Origin: Methyloglobulus sp. | GTDB taxonomy: Bacteria > Pseudomonadota > Gammaproteobacteria > Methylococcales > Methylomonadaceae | Assembly: GCA_013140405.1 (NCBI GenBank) | Contig: JABFSV010000082.1 | Location: 1-23,932, forward strand | Direction: 5' to 3' | Length of the DNA: 23,932 nt | Shown: positions 8,149 through 16,305 of the stretch, one piece after another | Position numbering within the stretch: the first letter of the stretch is position 1 | Layout: each line of letters opens with the position of its first letter | Made by a program: the position numbers and the translations under genes | Notes under the pieces: generated by a model | What the model saw: the letters and a program-made list of their open reading frames with translations, nothing else | Databases searched by the model: none | What the model was told of the DNA's origin: nothing

Positions 8149-9012
8149 ATGAAAAAACTGCTGTTCCAATTTGATACGGATACCTACCCTTCTGTTTTTG
8201 ATACGGTCGTCGCTTATGATGGCGGTGCCGATCATGTGATCGGGCATGGGGGGTTGACCCCCGAAAACATATCTCCACTGGTTGAAGGCGCAATTTTTAC
8301 CCGCGCACCCAAAGACAAAAAAAATACCGCCATTTTTATTGGTGGGAGTGACATGGTTGCAGGGCAAGCGCTTTTTAATGCCGTACAAAAGCATTTTTTC
8401 GCCGGATTTCAGGTTTCTGTCATGCTCGACAGCAACGGTTGTAATACGACGGCTGCGGCAGCCGTCGCTAAATTGGTGGCTAACCGAAGTTTTGCCGGAA
8501 AAAAAGCTGTTGTCTTAGCGGGTACTGGGCCAGTCGGTCAACGTGCCGCTGCCATGTTAGCCAAAGAAGGTGCAGAAGTGGCTATCACATCTCGGAAAAT
8601 GGAGCAGGCCATAAAGGTTTGTGCTGCTATGAAAACACGTTTTGATGTTGACCTTATTCCCATCGAAGCCGCTGATAATAATGCCAGAAGTAAGGCGATT
8701 GCCGATGCGAATATCGTGCTGGCAACTGGCGCGGCAGGGATTGAATTGCTTAAAGAAGATCATTGGCGGGATAATCCCAACATAGAATTAATCGCCGATG
8801 CCAATGCTACACCCCCACTGGGAATCGGTGGAACAGATATGATGGACAAAGGCCTTGATCGGCATGGCAAAATTATCTGGGGTGCAATCGGCTTTGGCTC
8901 CCTCAAGTTGGCATTGCACAGGGCTTGCATTGCCAAGTTGTTTGAAGATAACAAGCAGGTTTTTGATGCTGAAAATATCTTTGCCTTGGCTAAGGAAATG
9001 GCTAATACTTAA
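8149..9012 (+). CDS. mtdA: NADP-dependent methylene-tetrahydromethanopterin/methylene-tetrahydrofolate dehydrogenase MtdA
   Basis: 287 residues from ATG 8149 (MKKLLFQFDTDTYPSVFD), which matches the usual family start. An upstream in-frame ATG at 8119 adds only an unlikely decapeptide. The enzyme oxidises methylene-H4MPT or methylene-H4F to the methenyl form with NADP+, at the branch between formaldehyde oxidation and the serine cycle. Conserved stretches are YDGGADHV, FIGGSDMVAGQ, VMLDSNGCNTTAAAAV, the Rossmann loop GTGPVG (125-130) followed by SRK at the NADP site, PPLGIGG and KLALHRACIAKLFE. It starts a run of plus-strand C1 genes (gckA, glyA, then ftfL beyond the inserted restriction genes). 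A good TATAAT promoter with an overlapping palindrome precedes it. Confidence 0.95.
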   Translation: MKKLLFQFDTDTYPSVFDTVVAYDGGADHVIGHGGLTPENISPLVEGAIFTRAPKDKKNTAIFIGGSDMVAGQALFNAVQKHFFAGFQVSVMLDSNGCNTTAAAAVAKLVANRSFAGKKAVVLAGTGPVGQRAAAMLAKEGAEVAITSRKMEQAIKVCAAMKTRFDVDLIPIEAADNNARSKAIADANIVLATGAAGIELLKEDHWRDNPNIELIADANATPPLGIGGTDMMDKGLDRHGKIIWGAIGFGSLKLALHRACIAKLFEDNKQVFDAENIFALAKEMANT

Positions 9013-9054
9013 TCTTAAATTAAAGAACCCTAATGTTTTTATGGCTGCTTCGTA

Positions 9055-9106
9055 AAAGTAAATCCGTTCGTGGTGAGCCCAGCCGAACCATGAACGGATT
9101 TACTTT
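9055..9106. repeat. REP-like palindrome between mtdA and gckA
   Basis: AAAGTAAATCCGTTC (9055-9069) and its perfect complement (9092-9106) enclose a 22-base loop that carries GTGGTGAGC...GAACCAT, the same core as the REP doublet at 5614-5674. In RNA it makes a stable stem 43-57 bases after the mtdA stop, so it may also end or protect the mtdA message. Confidence 0.7.
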
Positions 9107-9148
9107 GGCTCAATCGGCAACCTTTATCTTAACAATACCCATTGATTA

Positions 9149-10489
9149 ATGTCTGACCTGAGAAAGTCCGCGCTCACTATTTTTCAGGCAGGCGTTGCCG
9201 CTGCCGATCCTTATCAGGCAGTCAAGCGTTGCCTGATAGCCGACGAAAACCAGTTACAAATTCTACTGAATGATAATGGCGACAAACGAACAGGAAATTG
9301 GACGCTTATCCACCTGATTGCCTTTGGCAAGGCGGCATGCCCAATGATTAAAGCCGCTATCGACACCATCCCAGCCCATTTAATAGGTCAGGCGATTGCG
9401 GTCACCAATTACGAAAATGTAAAAACTGTATTGGGTGTTAAAGTTATCGGCGCTGCACATCCATTACCAGATGAAGCCGGATATGCTGCTGCCAAACAAT
9501 GCGCTGAAATTGCACAAAGCGCTAACACAAATGAACTGGTTCTGGTACTGGTGAGCGGCGGCGGTTCTGCCTTAATCCCCTATCCAGTTGATTCGGTGTC
9601 GTTAAAGGAAAAAATTTACACTACAGATTTGCTGCTGGCTTCCGGTGCAACGATTAACCAAATCAATTGCGTACGCAAGCATCTGTCGCAGTTAAAAGGT
9701 GGTGGACTTGCCAGAATGGTTGCCCCTGCCGATTGTCATGCCCTGATTTTGTCAGACGTAATCGGCGATGATTTATCCGTTATTGCCAGTGGGCCTACAG
9801 TGCCTGATGATTCGACTTTTAGCGATGCTATTGATGTCCTGAAAAATAAGGTCATCTGGCACAAAGTGCCGGAAAGTGTGCGTCATTATCTGGAATATGG
9901 CCAACAAGGCAAAGCTCAGGAAACGCCAAAAGCGGAAGAGGTATTCTTCACCAACGCCAGCCATTCGTTAATCGGCAGCAACCGTATCAGTGTTAACGCG
10001 ATTATGAAGGCTGCTCAAGAGCAAGGTTTTGACGCGATCTTGTACAGTGATAACCTGTGCGGAGAAGCAAGGGATGAAGCTGAAAAACTCGTGCTGTTTG
10101 CAAAAGAACACATCAGCAAAACTGACAACCGACCGATTGTCTTATTGGCGGGTGGAGAAACCACCGTCACTATCAATGGCAATGGGCGTGGTGGACGCAA
10201 TCAAGAAATGGCTCTCGCGTTTGCTATCAGTGCCGAACAACAAGGTTTACGTGGTGATTGGGTGTTTTTGAGTGGTGGCACGGATGGTCGTGATGGCCCA
10301 ACAGATGCTGCGGGTGGTTTGGTAGATTCGGGTACAATACAACGAATGCAAGCTGCCGGAATCAATCCAACCGAATTATTAGCCAATAATAATTCTTATA
10401 ACGCACTAAAAAGTTCTCAAGATTTACTGATGACTGGCGCAACAGGCACAAATGTAGCTGATTTACAGATATTGCTTATCCAGCCTTAA
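9149..10489 (+). CDS. gckA: Glycerate 2-kinase (MOFRL family), serine cycle
   Basis: 446 residues. It phosphorylates D-glycerate to 2-phosphoglycerate, the serine-cycle step that returns carbon to phosphoenolpyruvate. Two-domain MOFRL architecture: an N-terminal domain (about 5-235) with FGKAACPM (Lys61 region), [10 protein letters not shown] (136-142 loop), [16 protein letters not shown] and [16 protein letters not shown], then a C-terminal MOFRL domain (about 330-440) with [37 protein letters not shown] and [11 protein letters not shown]. These are the family hallmarks and the length is normal. ATG 9149 has only a weak ribosome site, but no better start is in frame. Gene order mtdA-gckA-glyA fits one C1 assimilation unit. 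The REP palindrome before it may uncouple its level from mtdA. Confidence 0.95.
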   Translation: MSDLRKSALTIFQAGVAAADPYQAVKRCLIADENQLQILLNDNGDKRTGNWTLIHLIAFGKAACPMIKAAIDTIPAHLIGQAIAVTNYENVKTVLGVKVIGAAHPLPDEAGYAAAKQCAEIAQSANTNELVLVLVSGGGSALIPYPVDSVSLKEKIYTTDLLLASGATINQINCVRKHLSQLKGGGLARMVAPADCHALILSDVIGDDLSVIASGPTVPDDSTFSDAIDVLKNKVIWHKVPESVRHYLEYGQQGKAQETPKAEEVFFTNASHSLIGSNRISVNAIMKAAQEQGFDAILYSDNLCGEARDEAEKLVLFAKEHISKTDNRPIVLLAGGETTVTINGNGRGGRNQEMALAFAISAEQQGLRGDWVFLSGGTDGRDGPTDAAGGLVDSGTIQRMQAAGINPTELLANNNSYNALKSSQDLLMTGATGTNVADLQILLIQP

Positions 10490-10521
10490 TCTCAAACTAT
10501 ACAATTTTTTTAGGAGACACC

Positions 10522-11775
10522 ATGTTTAACAAATCCATGACCATTGCCGGATTCGATGATGAATTATTCCACGCGATTGAAGAAGAAAAGCAACGCCAGG
10601 AAGATCATATCGAGCTAATTGCGTCCGAAAATTACGCCAGCCCTAGGGTGCTGGAGGCGCAAGGCACGTTGTTAACCAACAAATACGCCGAAGGTTATCC
10701 TGGCAAACGTTATTATGGTGGCTGTGAATTTGTCGATAAAGCGGAGCAATTAGCAATCGACCGCGCCAAAGCCTTATTCGGCGCAGATTATGCCAACGTA
10801 CAACCGCACTCCGGTTCAGGCGCAAACATGGCTGTATTTATGGCGTTGGTGCAACCAGGCGAGACCATCTTAGGCTTAAGTTTGGCGCATGGAGGCCATT
10901 TAACCCACGGCGCAAAGCCTAATTTCTCTGGCAAAATCTACAACGCCGTGCAATACGGGCTTGATCCGGCAACTGGCTTTATCGACTACGACCAAGTTGA
11001 AGCCTTGGCACTGGAACATAAACCGAAAGTGTTAGTAGCGGGTTTTTCCGCTTATTCACGCGTGTGGGACTGGCAGCGTTTTCGGGAGATCGCCGATAAG
11101 GTTGGTGCTTATTTGTTTGTCGATATGGCGCATGTCGCCGGATTAATTGCCGCTGGTGTCTATCCTAATCCCGTGCCGATTGCCGATGTTGTCACCACCA
11201 CCACGCATAAATCCCTGCGCGGCCCACGCGGTGGCTTGATCTTATGCAAAAGTAATCCTGAACTGGAAAAGAAACTCGATTCCAACATCTTCCCTGGCAT
11301 CCAAGGTGGCCCGTTGATGCACGTTATCGCCGCCAAAGCCGTCGCTTTCAAAGAAGCGATGCAGCCGGAATTTAAGACTTATCAGCAACAAGTCATCCTT
11401 AATGCCCAAGCCATGGCGAAGGTGTTTATGGATCGTGGTTTTGATGTCGTCTCCGGCGGCACCGATAACCACCTGATGCTGGTCTCCTTGATTCCCAAAA
11501 GTATTACGGGCAAAGCCGCCGACGCTGCTTTAGGTAAAGCCCATATCACCGTCAACAAAAACGCAGTCCCTAATGACCCGCAATCGCCTTTTGTCACCAG
11601 CGGCATCCGCGTCGGCACTCCGGCAGCGACCACGCGCGGCTTCAAAGAAGCCGAAGTCACTGAAATCGCCAATTGGATGTGCGATGTAATGGAAAATATG
11701 GAAGATGAAAAGGTGATTGCGGCGGTAAGGGAAAAGGTCGGCAATCTCTGTGCGCGGTTTCCGGTGTATGGTTGA
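10522..11775 (+). CDS. glyA: Serine hydroxymethyltransferase
   Basis: 417 residues, the standard bacterial length. ATG 10522 follows TTTAGGAGACACC, a strong ribosome site. The PLP enzyme interconverts glycine plus methylene-H4F and serine. In this setting it is the entry step of C1 units into the serine cycle. Visible landmarks are [57 protein letters not shown], the PLP lysine Lys230 in [14 protein letters not shown], and [11 protein letters not shown]. It lies 32 bp after gckA. The next genes downstream are a restriction-modification pair starting 31 bp later, not the next C1 gene. Confidence 0.98.
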   Translation: MFNKSMTIAGFDDELFHAIEEEKQRQEDHIELIASENYASPRVLEAQGTLLTNKYAEGYPGKRYYGGCEFVDKAEQLAIDRAKALFGADYANVQPHSGSGANMAVFMALVQPGETILGLSLAHGGHLTHGAKPNFSGKIYNAVQYGLDPATGFIDYDQVEALALEHKPKVLVAGFSAYSRVWDWQRFREIADKVGAYLFVDMAHVAGLIAAGVYPNPVPIADVVTTTTHKSLRGPRGGLILCKSNPELEKKLDSNIFPGIQGGPLMHVIAAKAVAFKEAMQPEFKTYQQQVILNAQAMAKVFMDRGFDVVSGGTDNHLMLVSLIPKSITGKAADAALGKAHITVNKNAVPNDPQSPFVTSGIRVGTPAATTRGFKEAEVTEIANWMCDVMENMEDEKVIAAVREKVGNLCARFPVYG

Positions 11776-11806
11776 GTATACGTTGTAATATTTTGGAGTA
11801 ATAGGA

Positions 11807-12907
11807 ATGAATTGTACTCAATCTCCATCTTTATACGGAATTACCAAATCAAACCGTATTGGAGATGATCTTTGGGGCAAAAATCAATTCAATAGCACTT
11901 TTCCTACAGCATTATGTTGTTATATGCGGGATAACAAAATACCTGCTGTATATTTAAAGCTGGTTAGTGATGCCAAAGCTCAACTTCGTGTTCAACCTGA
12001 AGAAATGTCATTTGATGAAATCTTCAATACAAAATTGGCAAATCAACAACTAACCTTTTCATTCGAGAGCAAATTTGAGCCTTACCAACAATGGGCTTAT
12101 GGAGACATCGGCAATATCGACCTGATAATTAAGCATGAAAATGAATTTTTGCGGGCATTGGAAATTAAGTTAACTGTATTGCCTGATGATGGTACGCATG
12201 AAGATGAGGAATCAAGATGGGGTTCTGAGTTGGTGGTTAGAGCTGCCACTACATCTTACGCTGCATTAGGAATTGCCCATTCTTGTATTGATGTATTACC
12301 AGAACTACGCAAATTGTTTGAACCCGTTTGCCAGCCGATTAGGAACTGGGGTAATCCAACAGAAATCAAATCTCGCAAAGATAGCATCCTAGATTGCTTA
12401 GATACCTTCCAGGCTCTTTACGCTTCACGCCAAAAACCGTTTCTAATGCAGCCTATTTGGAAAACCAAAGGTAAATCGCCAGAACTGTCAGATCATGCGT
12501 TCGATGTTTTTGTTTGGAGCGACTTTGCGTTGTGTCGGGCTTTTATTGACAGGGCGAAACATGAAACCTCAAAAAAGGCTAATGACGTGCCACGATTTCT
12601 CCGTGCTGCAACCCGTTTGGCGCATTCGTTATATGATTTATCAACGCGAGGTAAAGTTGATATGGGCGTTTACAGGGAGGACGCAATGGGTAATTTAACG
12701 GATAAAGAGTTCGCATTGGGTGGAAAAATAACCAGGAACTATATGGATCATCCTCGGAAACTTAAGCCTGCCGTTGCAAAAGAAGTTCTGCGTGAGATTA
12801 TTCTAGGCGGAGGTCAAGACAAGCTAAGCCCAGAGCGCCGTTTTGATGCTACGATCTATTTCACCGCAAAGCATTTATTTGAGGAGCTTGGCAATGAAAG
12901 CGATTGA
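11807..12907 (+). CDS. HindVP-family type II restriction endonuclease
   Basis: 366 residues, ATG 11807 after TTTTGGAGTAATAGG. It resembles the HindVP family of type II endonucleases (Haemophilus HindVP recognises GRCGYC). Family-like segments are LWGKNQFNSTFPTAL near the N-terminus, a PD-(D/E)xK core with Asp105 (GNIDLIIK) and Glu119-x-Lys121 (LEIKLTVLPD), QKPFLMQPIWKTKG, and LSPERRFDAT near the C-terminus. The last 14 bases overlap the methyltransferase start. This suggests translational coupling, and the order puts the nuclease first. Codon use looks more AT-rich than in glyA and ftfL on either side, in line with acquisition. Specificity GRCGYC is a guess from the family. The protein is full length with an intact catalytic motif. 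Confidence 0.88.
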   Translation: MNCTQSPSLYGITKSNRIGDDLWGKNQFNSTFPTALCCYMRDNKIPAVYLKLVSDAKAQLRVQPEEMSFDEIFNTKLANQQLTFSFESKFEPYQQWAYGDIGNIDLIIKHENEFLRALEIKLTVLPDDGTHEDEESRWGSELVVRAATTSYAALGIAHSCIDVLPELRKLFEPVCQPIRNWGNPTEIKSRKDSILDCLDTFQALYASRQKPFLMQPIWKTKGKSPELSDHAFDVFVWSDFALCRAFIDRAKHETSKKANDVPRFLRAATRLAHSLYDLSTRGKVDMGVYREDAMGNLTDKEFALGGKITRNYMDHPRKLKPAVAKEVLREIILGGGQDKLSPERRFDATIYFTAKHLFEELGNESD

Positions 12908-13841
12908 TTTGTTTTGTGGCGTAGGTGGGTTATCTCTTGGCTTGAAATTATCTGGGATTGACGTAATTGCGGGTATGGATAACTGGGGCCAGGCGTTATC
13001 CGTGTATCAACTGAACCATTTTCACGATGTCCTTGATATTGATCTTTCAGATGTTGATACGACTTTTAATGCTGTCGCTAATTACGAAATTGATTTGATT
13101 GCAGGTGGCCCTCCCTGCCAAGATTTTTCTCACGCAGGAAAACGAGTTGAAGGCAAAAGGGCAAACTTGACCTTAGCCTATGCAGAAATCGTGGCGAAAA
13201 TTCTTCCAAAATGGTTCATCATGGAAAATGTTGACCGTTCGCAAAATAGCGATGCTTATTCAGAAGCGCGAATAGTTTTCTGTAATGCAAATTACGGGTT
13301 AACAGAAATAGTATTAGATGCCAGTTATTGCGGCGTACCACAAAAGAGGAAACGCTTTTTTTGTATTGGAAAAAGAAATGAATCAGACGGTTTTTTATTG
13401 GAAATAATTAAATCAAAACTCTCAAAATCGCCAATGACAATAAGGCAGTACTTAGGTAATGATTTGGGCTTGTCTCATTACTATCGACATCCGCGCAATT
13501 ATTGCAGACGTGCTGTTTTTTCCATAGACGAACCTTCTCCTACAATACGTGGGGTCAATCGCCCGATACCCAAGGGCTATCCTGGTCACGCCAATGATGA
13601 GGTACCCGTAGACAGTGTGCGGCCTTTGACTACACTAGAAAGAGCGCGGCTTCAAACATTTCCAGAAAACTATGCTTGGAATGGTAACAAAACAGAGATG
13701 GAGCAATTTATTGGCAATGCGGTTCCGGTTAATCTAGCCCGCTTTGTAGGTGAATGTGTGATGATATATGAAGCAAATGAGGTTATAGGCATTAATTCAA
13801 ATGACATAAATCTTGAGCAGCGAATAAAACAATACATTTGA
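12894..13841 (+). CDS. DNA (cytosine-5-)-methyltransferase of the HindV-type system
   Basis: 315 residues from ATG 12894 (GAGGAGCTTGGCA just upstream). The longer open frame back to 12843 lies wholly within the nuclease gene and lacks family residues. C5-methyltransferase motifs appear in order: I DLFCGVGGLSLGL (5-17), IV GGPPCQDFS with catalytic Cys75, VI ENV (111-113), VIII QKRKRFF (Q150-x-R152-x-R154), a target-recognition stretch about 170-250, and IX/X with RPLTTLERARLQTFPE and IGNAVPVNLA. It overlaps the HindVP-like endonuclease by 14 bases and should protect the cognate site by methylating its cytosine. No orphan regulator (C protein) is seen. Balance probably comes from coupling and promoter strength. 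Confidence 0.95.
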   Translation: MKAIDLFCGVGGLSLGLKLSGIDVIAGMDNWGQALSVYQLNHFHDVLDIDLSDVDTTFNAVANYEIDLIAGGPPCQDFSHAGKRVEGKRANLTLAYAEIVAKILPKWFIMENVDRSQNSDAYSEARIVFCNANYGLTEIVLDASYCGVPQKRKRFFCIGKRNESDGFLLEIIKSKLSKSPMTIRQYLGNDLGLSHYYRHPRNYCRRAVFSIDEPSPTIRGVNRPIPKGYPGHANDEVPVDSVRPLTTLERARLQTFPENYAWNGNKTEMEQFIGNAVPVNLARFVGECVMIYEANEVIGINSNDINLEQRIKQYI

Positions 13842-14122
13842 TTGAGCTTTATGACCCACGTAAAAGCGTCCAAACTTGGCAGTTTTTGTAGTCCTGCCAA
13901 AGCCTAATGCGTTCATGCTTGAGTTGGTGTTACTGTTGGATGCGTTCATGTTATTAGCCATTGTTTCGGTTAAAATGCTTTTTAATGCCTAAAAACAAAG
14001 GATTGCAGTTAATGCCAGTGCCGAGTTTTCAAGAATTACAGGGAATTGCAGCTGGAGCTGATGCGAGCAATTTTAGAGACCGTAACGATAGACTTTATAC
14101 GAAAAACCAAGTAAATAAACAC
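13842..14122. other. Region between the methyltransferase and ftfL
   Basis: No separate gene was recognised. It holds a 7-bp stem TTGGCAG/CTGCCAA (13876-13882, 13894-13900) that could end the restriction-modification transcript, an 11-bp direct repeat ATGCGTTCATG (13907-13917 and 13940-13950), and an in-frame open extension of ftfL from 13961. The ATG at 14012 in that extension has AAAGGA at 13998-14003. Confidence 0.5.
13907..13950. repeat. 11-bp direct repeat downstream of the restriction-modification genes
   Basis: ATGCGTTCATG occurs at 13907-13917 and at 13940-13950, a 33-base period. It could be a pair of binding sites or a small duplication at the edge of the inserted module. No matching copy was seen left of the nuclease gene. 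Confidence 0.4.
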
Positions 14123-15796
14123 ATGTCTGACATAGAAATCGCCCAACAGGCAAAAATGAAGCCGATTATCGGTCTTGTTAAAGAAAAATTTGGCATTGAT
14201 GCCGAACATTTAGACCCATTTGGACATTACAAAGCCAAACTTTCGCTTGAATATGTGAACAGTTTGGCAGACCAAAAAGATGGCAAGCTGATTCTGGTGA
14301 CAGCGATCAGCCCTACTCCAGCAGGAGAGGGGAAAACCACGACGACGGTGGGTTTAGGTGATGCCCTGAACCGGATAGGCAAAAAAGCCGTGATGTGTCT
14401 GCGCGAACCGTCCTTAGGCCCGTGTTTCGGTGTCAAAGGCGGCGCGGCAGGTGGTGGTTATTCCCAGGTTGTGCCTATGGAAGACATCAATCTCCATTTT
14501 ACTGGGGATTTTCACGCCATTGGTGTGGCGCATAATCTGTTGGCAGCCCTGATCGACAACCATATCCATCACGGCAATGCCCTGAATATCGACCCCAGGC
14601 GCATCCAATGGAAGCGCGTGGTCGATATGAACGACCGCGCTTTGCGCCATATTGTTGTCGGTATGGGCGGGGCTGCTAATGGTTATTTGCGCGAGGATGG
14701 TTATGACATCGTTGTCGCGTCCGAGGTGATGGCGATTTTATGCTTGGCGACCAGCCGCTCTGACCTTAAAGAAAGGCTGGGCAAGATAGTTATCGGTTAT
14801 AAAACGGATAAGGTCACACCAGTTTATGCCAGCGACTTGAAAGCGCAAGGCGCAATGGCAGCCTTGTTAAAAGATGCGATTAAACCGAATCTGGTACAAA
14901 CGCTGGAAAACAATATCGCCATCATTCATGGCGGCCCGTTTGCCAATATCGCCCACGGTTGCAATACTGTGACTGCAACTAAAACTGCATTAAAGATTGC
15001 CGATTATGTGGTGACCGAAGCTGGCTTCGGCGCGGATTTGGGGGCAGAAAAATTTATCGACATCAAATGTCGGATGGCAGATTTAAAGCCGTCGGCGGTG
15101 GTTCTGGTCGCAACAGTAAGGGCGTTGAAATTCCACGGCGGAGTTAACAAGGAAGACTTGAATAAAGAAAATCTGTCTGCGCTTGAAAAAGGCTTTGAAA
15201 ATCTGCAACGCCACTATAACAACATCACCCAACATTACGGCTTGCCTTGCGTTGTGTGTGTCAATCATTTTACCTTTGATACCGAGGCAGAAATTGATCT
15301 GCTTGAGAGCTTGTGTGCTGCATTAGGTGCAAACTGCGTGGTTTCTAAACACTGGGCCGAAGGCGGCGCGGGTGCAGAAAATCTAGCCAAGGAAATCGTG
15401 AATATCGTTGACTACCGCGAACCCGGCTGCACTTTCGTCTACGATGAAAACATCAGCTCGTGGGACAAAATAGCCGCCATAGCGACTAAGCTATACGGCG
15501 CATCGGGGATTTCCGCCAGCGCTAAGATTAAAGCCCAACTTAAAACCTGGGATGAAAGCTATGGTAAATTTCCCGTGTGTGTCGCCAAAACCCAAATGTC
15601 ATTTTCCACTAGCCCTAATCTGAAAGGAGCGCCTTCAGGCCATACTGTTGAAATCAGCGAAGTCAGGCTGGCGAATGGGGCCGGATTTATCGTGGCGATT
15701 GCTGGTGACATGATGACTATGCCAGGCTTGCCTAAGCAGCCAGCGGCAGAGCGGATTGATATTGATAATGATGGGAAAATTACTGGATTGTTTTGA
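14123..15796 (+). CDS. ftfL: Formate-tetrahydrofolate ligase (10-formyl-H4F synthetase)
   Basis: 557 residues from ATG 14123, the length and start expected for methylotroph FtfL ([15 protein letters not shown]). It ligates formate to tetrahydrofolate with ATP, feeding formate carbon via methenyl/methylene-H4F (MtdA) to GlyA and the serine cycle. The P-loop [13 protein letters not shown] covers 63-75. Other hallmarks are [82 protein letters not shown] and [15 protein letters not shown] 14123 has no clear ribosome site, whereas in-frame ATG 14012 has AAAGGA 8 bases upstream and would add 37 residues absent from the family. The true start is therefore uncertain. The gene is separated from mtdA-gckA-glyA by the restriction-modification pair. 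Confidence 0.95.
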   Translation: MSDIEIAQQAKMKPIIGLVKEKFGIDAEHLDPFGHYKAKLSLEYVNSLADQKDGKLILVTAISPTPAGEGKTTTTVGLGDALNRIGKKAVMCLREPSLGPCFGVKGGAAGGGYSQVVPMEDINLHFTGDFHAIGVAHNLLAALIDNHIHHGNALNIDPRRIQWKRVVDMNDRALRHIVVGMGGAANGYLREDGYDIVVASEVMAILCLATSRSDLKERLGKIVIGYKTDKVTPVYASDLKAQGAMAALLKDAIKPNLVQTLENNIAIIHGGPFANIAHGCNTVTATKTALKIADYVVTEAGFGADLGAEKFIDIKCRMADLKPSAVVLVATVRALKFHGGVNKEDLNKENLSALEKGFENLQRHYNNITQHYGLPCVVCVNHFTFDTEAEIDLLESLCAALGANCVVSKHWAEGGAGAENLAKEIVNIVDYREPGCTFVYDENISSWDKIAAIATKLYGASGISASAKIKAQLKTWDESYGKFPVCVAKTQMSFSTSPNLKGAPSGHTVEISEVRLANGAGFIVAIAGDMMTMPGLPKQPAAERIDIDNDGKITGLF

Positions 15797-15994
15797 GTAT
15801 GGTATGTGTTTGCCAGATGCTTGATCAACGAGTGGCTTGTCGAAATGCCGATAATGATTAACACAACCACGACTAGATAAAGTTTCCGCAGATTTTTTAG
15901 GGGTGGAGTCCAACCAAAAATCGGCATAAACCAATATTGCTGGCAAAGACGTAAGAAGGATGCGGCAAATTAAGCGCGTAATAAACCTAGAGAA

Positions 15995-16034
15995 ACGGTT
16001 CAAATCAACCATAGCGTCGGTTGATTTGAACCGT
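15995..16034. terminator. Strong inverted repeat, possible terminator or insulator
   Basis: ACGGTTCAAATCAACC (15995-16010) and its perfect complement (16019-16034) enclose an 8-base loop. No T-run follows on either side, so it may be a factor-dependent stop, an RNA-stabilising stem or a mobile palindrome. Confidence 0.45.
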
Positions 16035-16098
16035 CCGCCCTGCTTTAATCACTGAATTTTCAAAAATAAATATCAACTAATTCCAGCTAATCATGACC

Positions 16099-16134
16099 TT
16101 ATAGGGAACCTATAAAGTTGGCATAATTTTCGCT
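16099..16134 (+). promoter_or_regulatory. Candidate promoter of the SulP cluster (sigma-54-like, with palindrome)
   Basis: TGGCAT (16119-16124) and TTCGCT (16129-16134) place GG and GC exactly 12 bases apart, the spacing of -24/-12 (sigma-54) promoters; 5 of 7 and 4 of 5 consensus positions match. A 7-bp palindrome TTATAGG-GAA-CCTATAA (16099-16115) lies directly upstream. The TTGGCA could instead be a sigma-70 -35 with a poor -10 (TACACA) 17 bases later. Confidence 0.3.
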
Positions 16135-16179
16135 TAAAAATACACAGAAAACCAATTTTTCCAACAATTGAGGATGTGT

Positions 16180-16305
16180 ATGAGTGGAATTTCACTTTCT
16201 GTTCTACCTAAAACAGGCCGCGTCGCCTTAAAAGAGGACTGGCGTGGCGATTTGTTGCACAGTCTGGTTTGGCTTGTCGCTTTGCCGCAGGGATGTGAAA
16301 GATGA
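16180..16305 (+). CDS. 41-residue ORF resembling a SulP N-terminus, overlapping the SulP gene
   Basis: ATG 16180 has TTGAGG upstream and encodes 41 residues to TGA 16303-16305. The end overlaps the next start as ATGA (16302-16305), the classic arrangement for translational coupling. The C-terminal half, EDWRGDLLHSLVWLVALPQ, lines up with the first helix of SulP transporters; the second SulP in this window reads TWLGKDTMASVVVFLVALP at the same place. It may be the remnant of a deleted SulP gene or a leader peptide kept for coupling. As a free peptide it would have one membrane-prone segment. No other homology was recognised. Confidence 0.55.
   Translation: MSGISLSVLPKTGRVALKEDWRGDLLHSLVWLVALPQGCER

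Larger units (their letters stand above)
15797..16179. other. Intergenic region between ftfL and the SulP cluster
   Basis: No gene is supported in this 383-bp stretch. It contains a REP-core fragment (CTTGTCGAA near 15835), a strong 16-bp inverted repeat (15995-16034), a small palindrome (16099-16115) and a promoter-like sequence (16118-16134) ahead of the short ORF at 16180. Confidence 0.5.

Noticed and set aside
15635..16012. 125-residue minus-strand open frame between ftfL and the SulP cluster
   Set aside because: More than a third of it is antisense to ftfL, its start lies in the 16-bp inverted repeat, there is no ribosome site, and the protein shows no family pattern.
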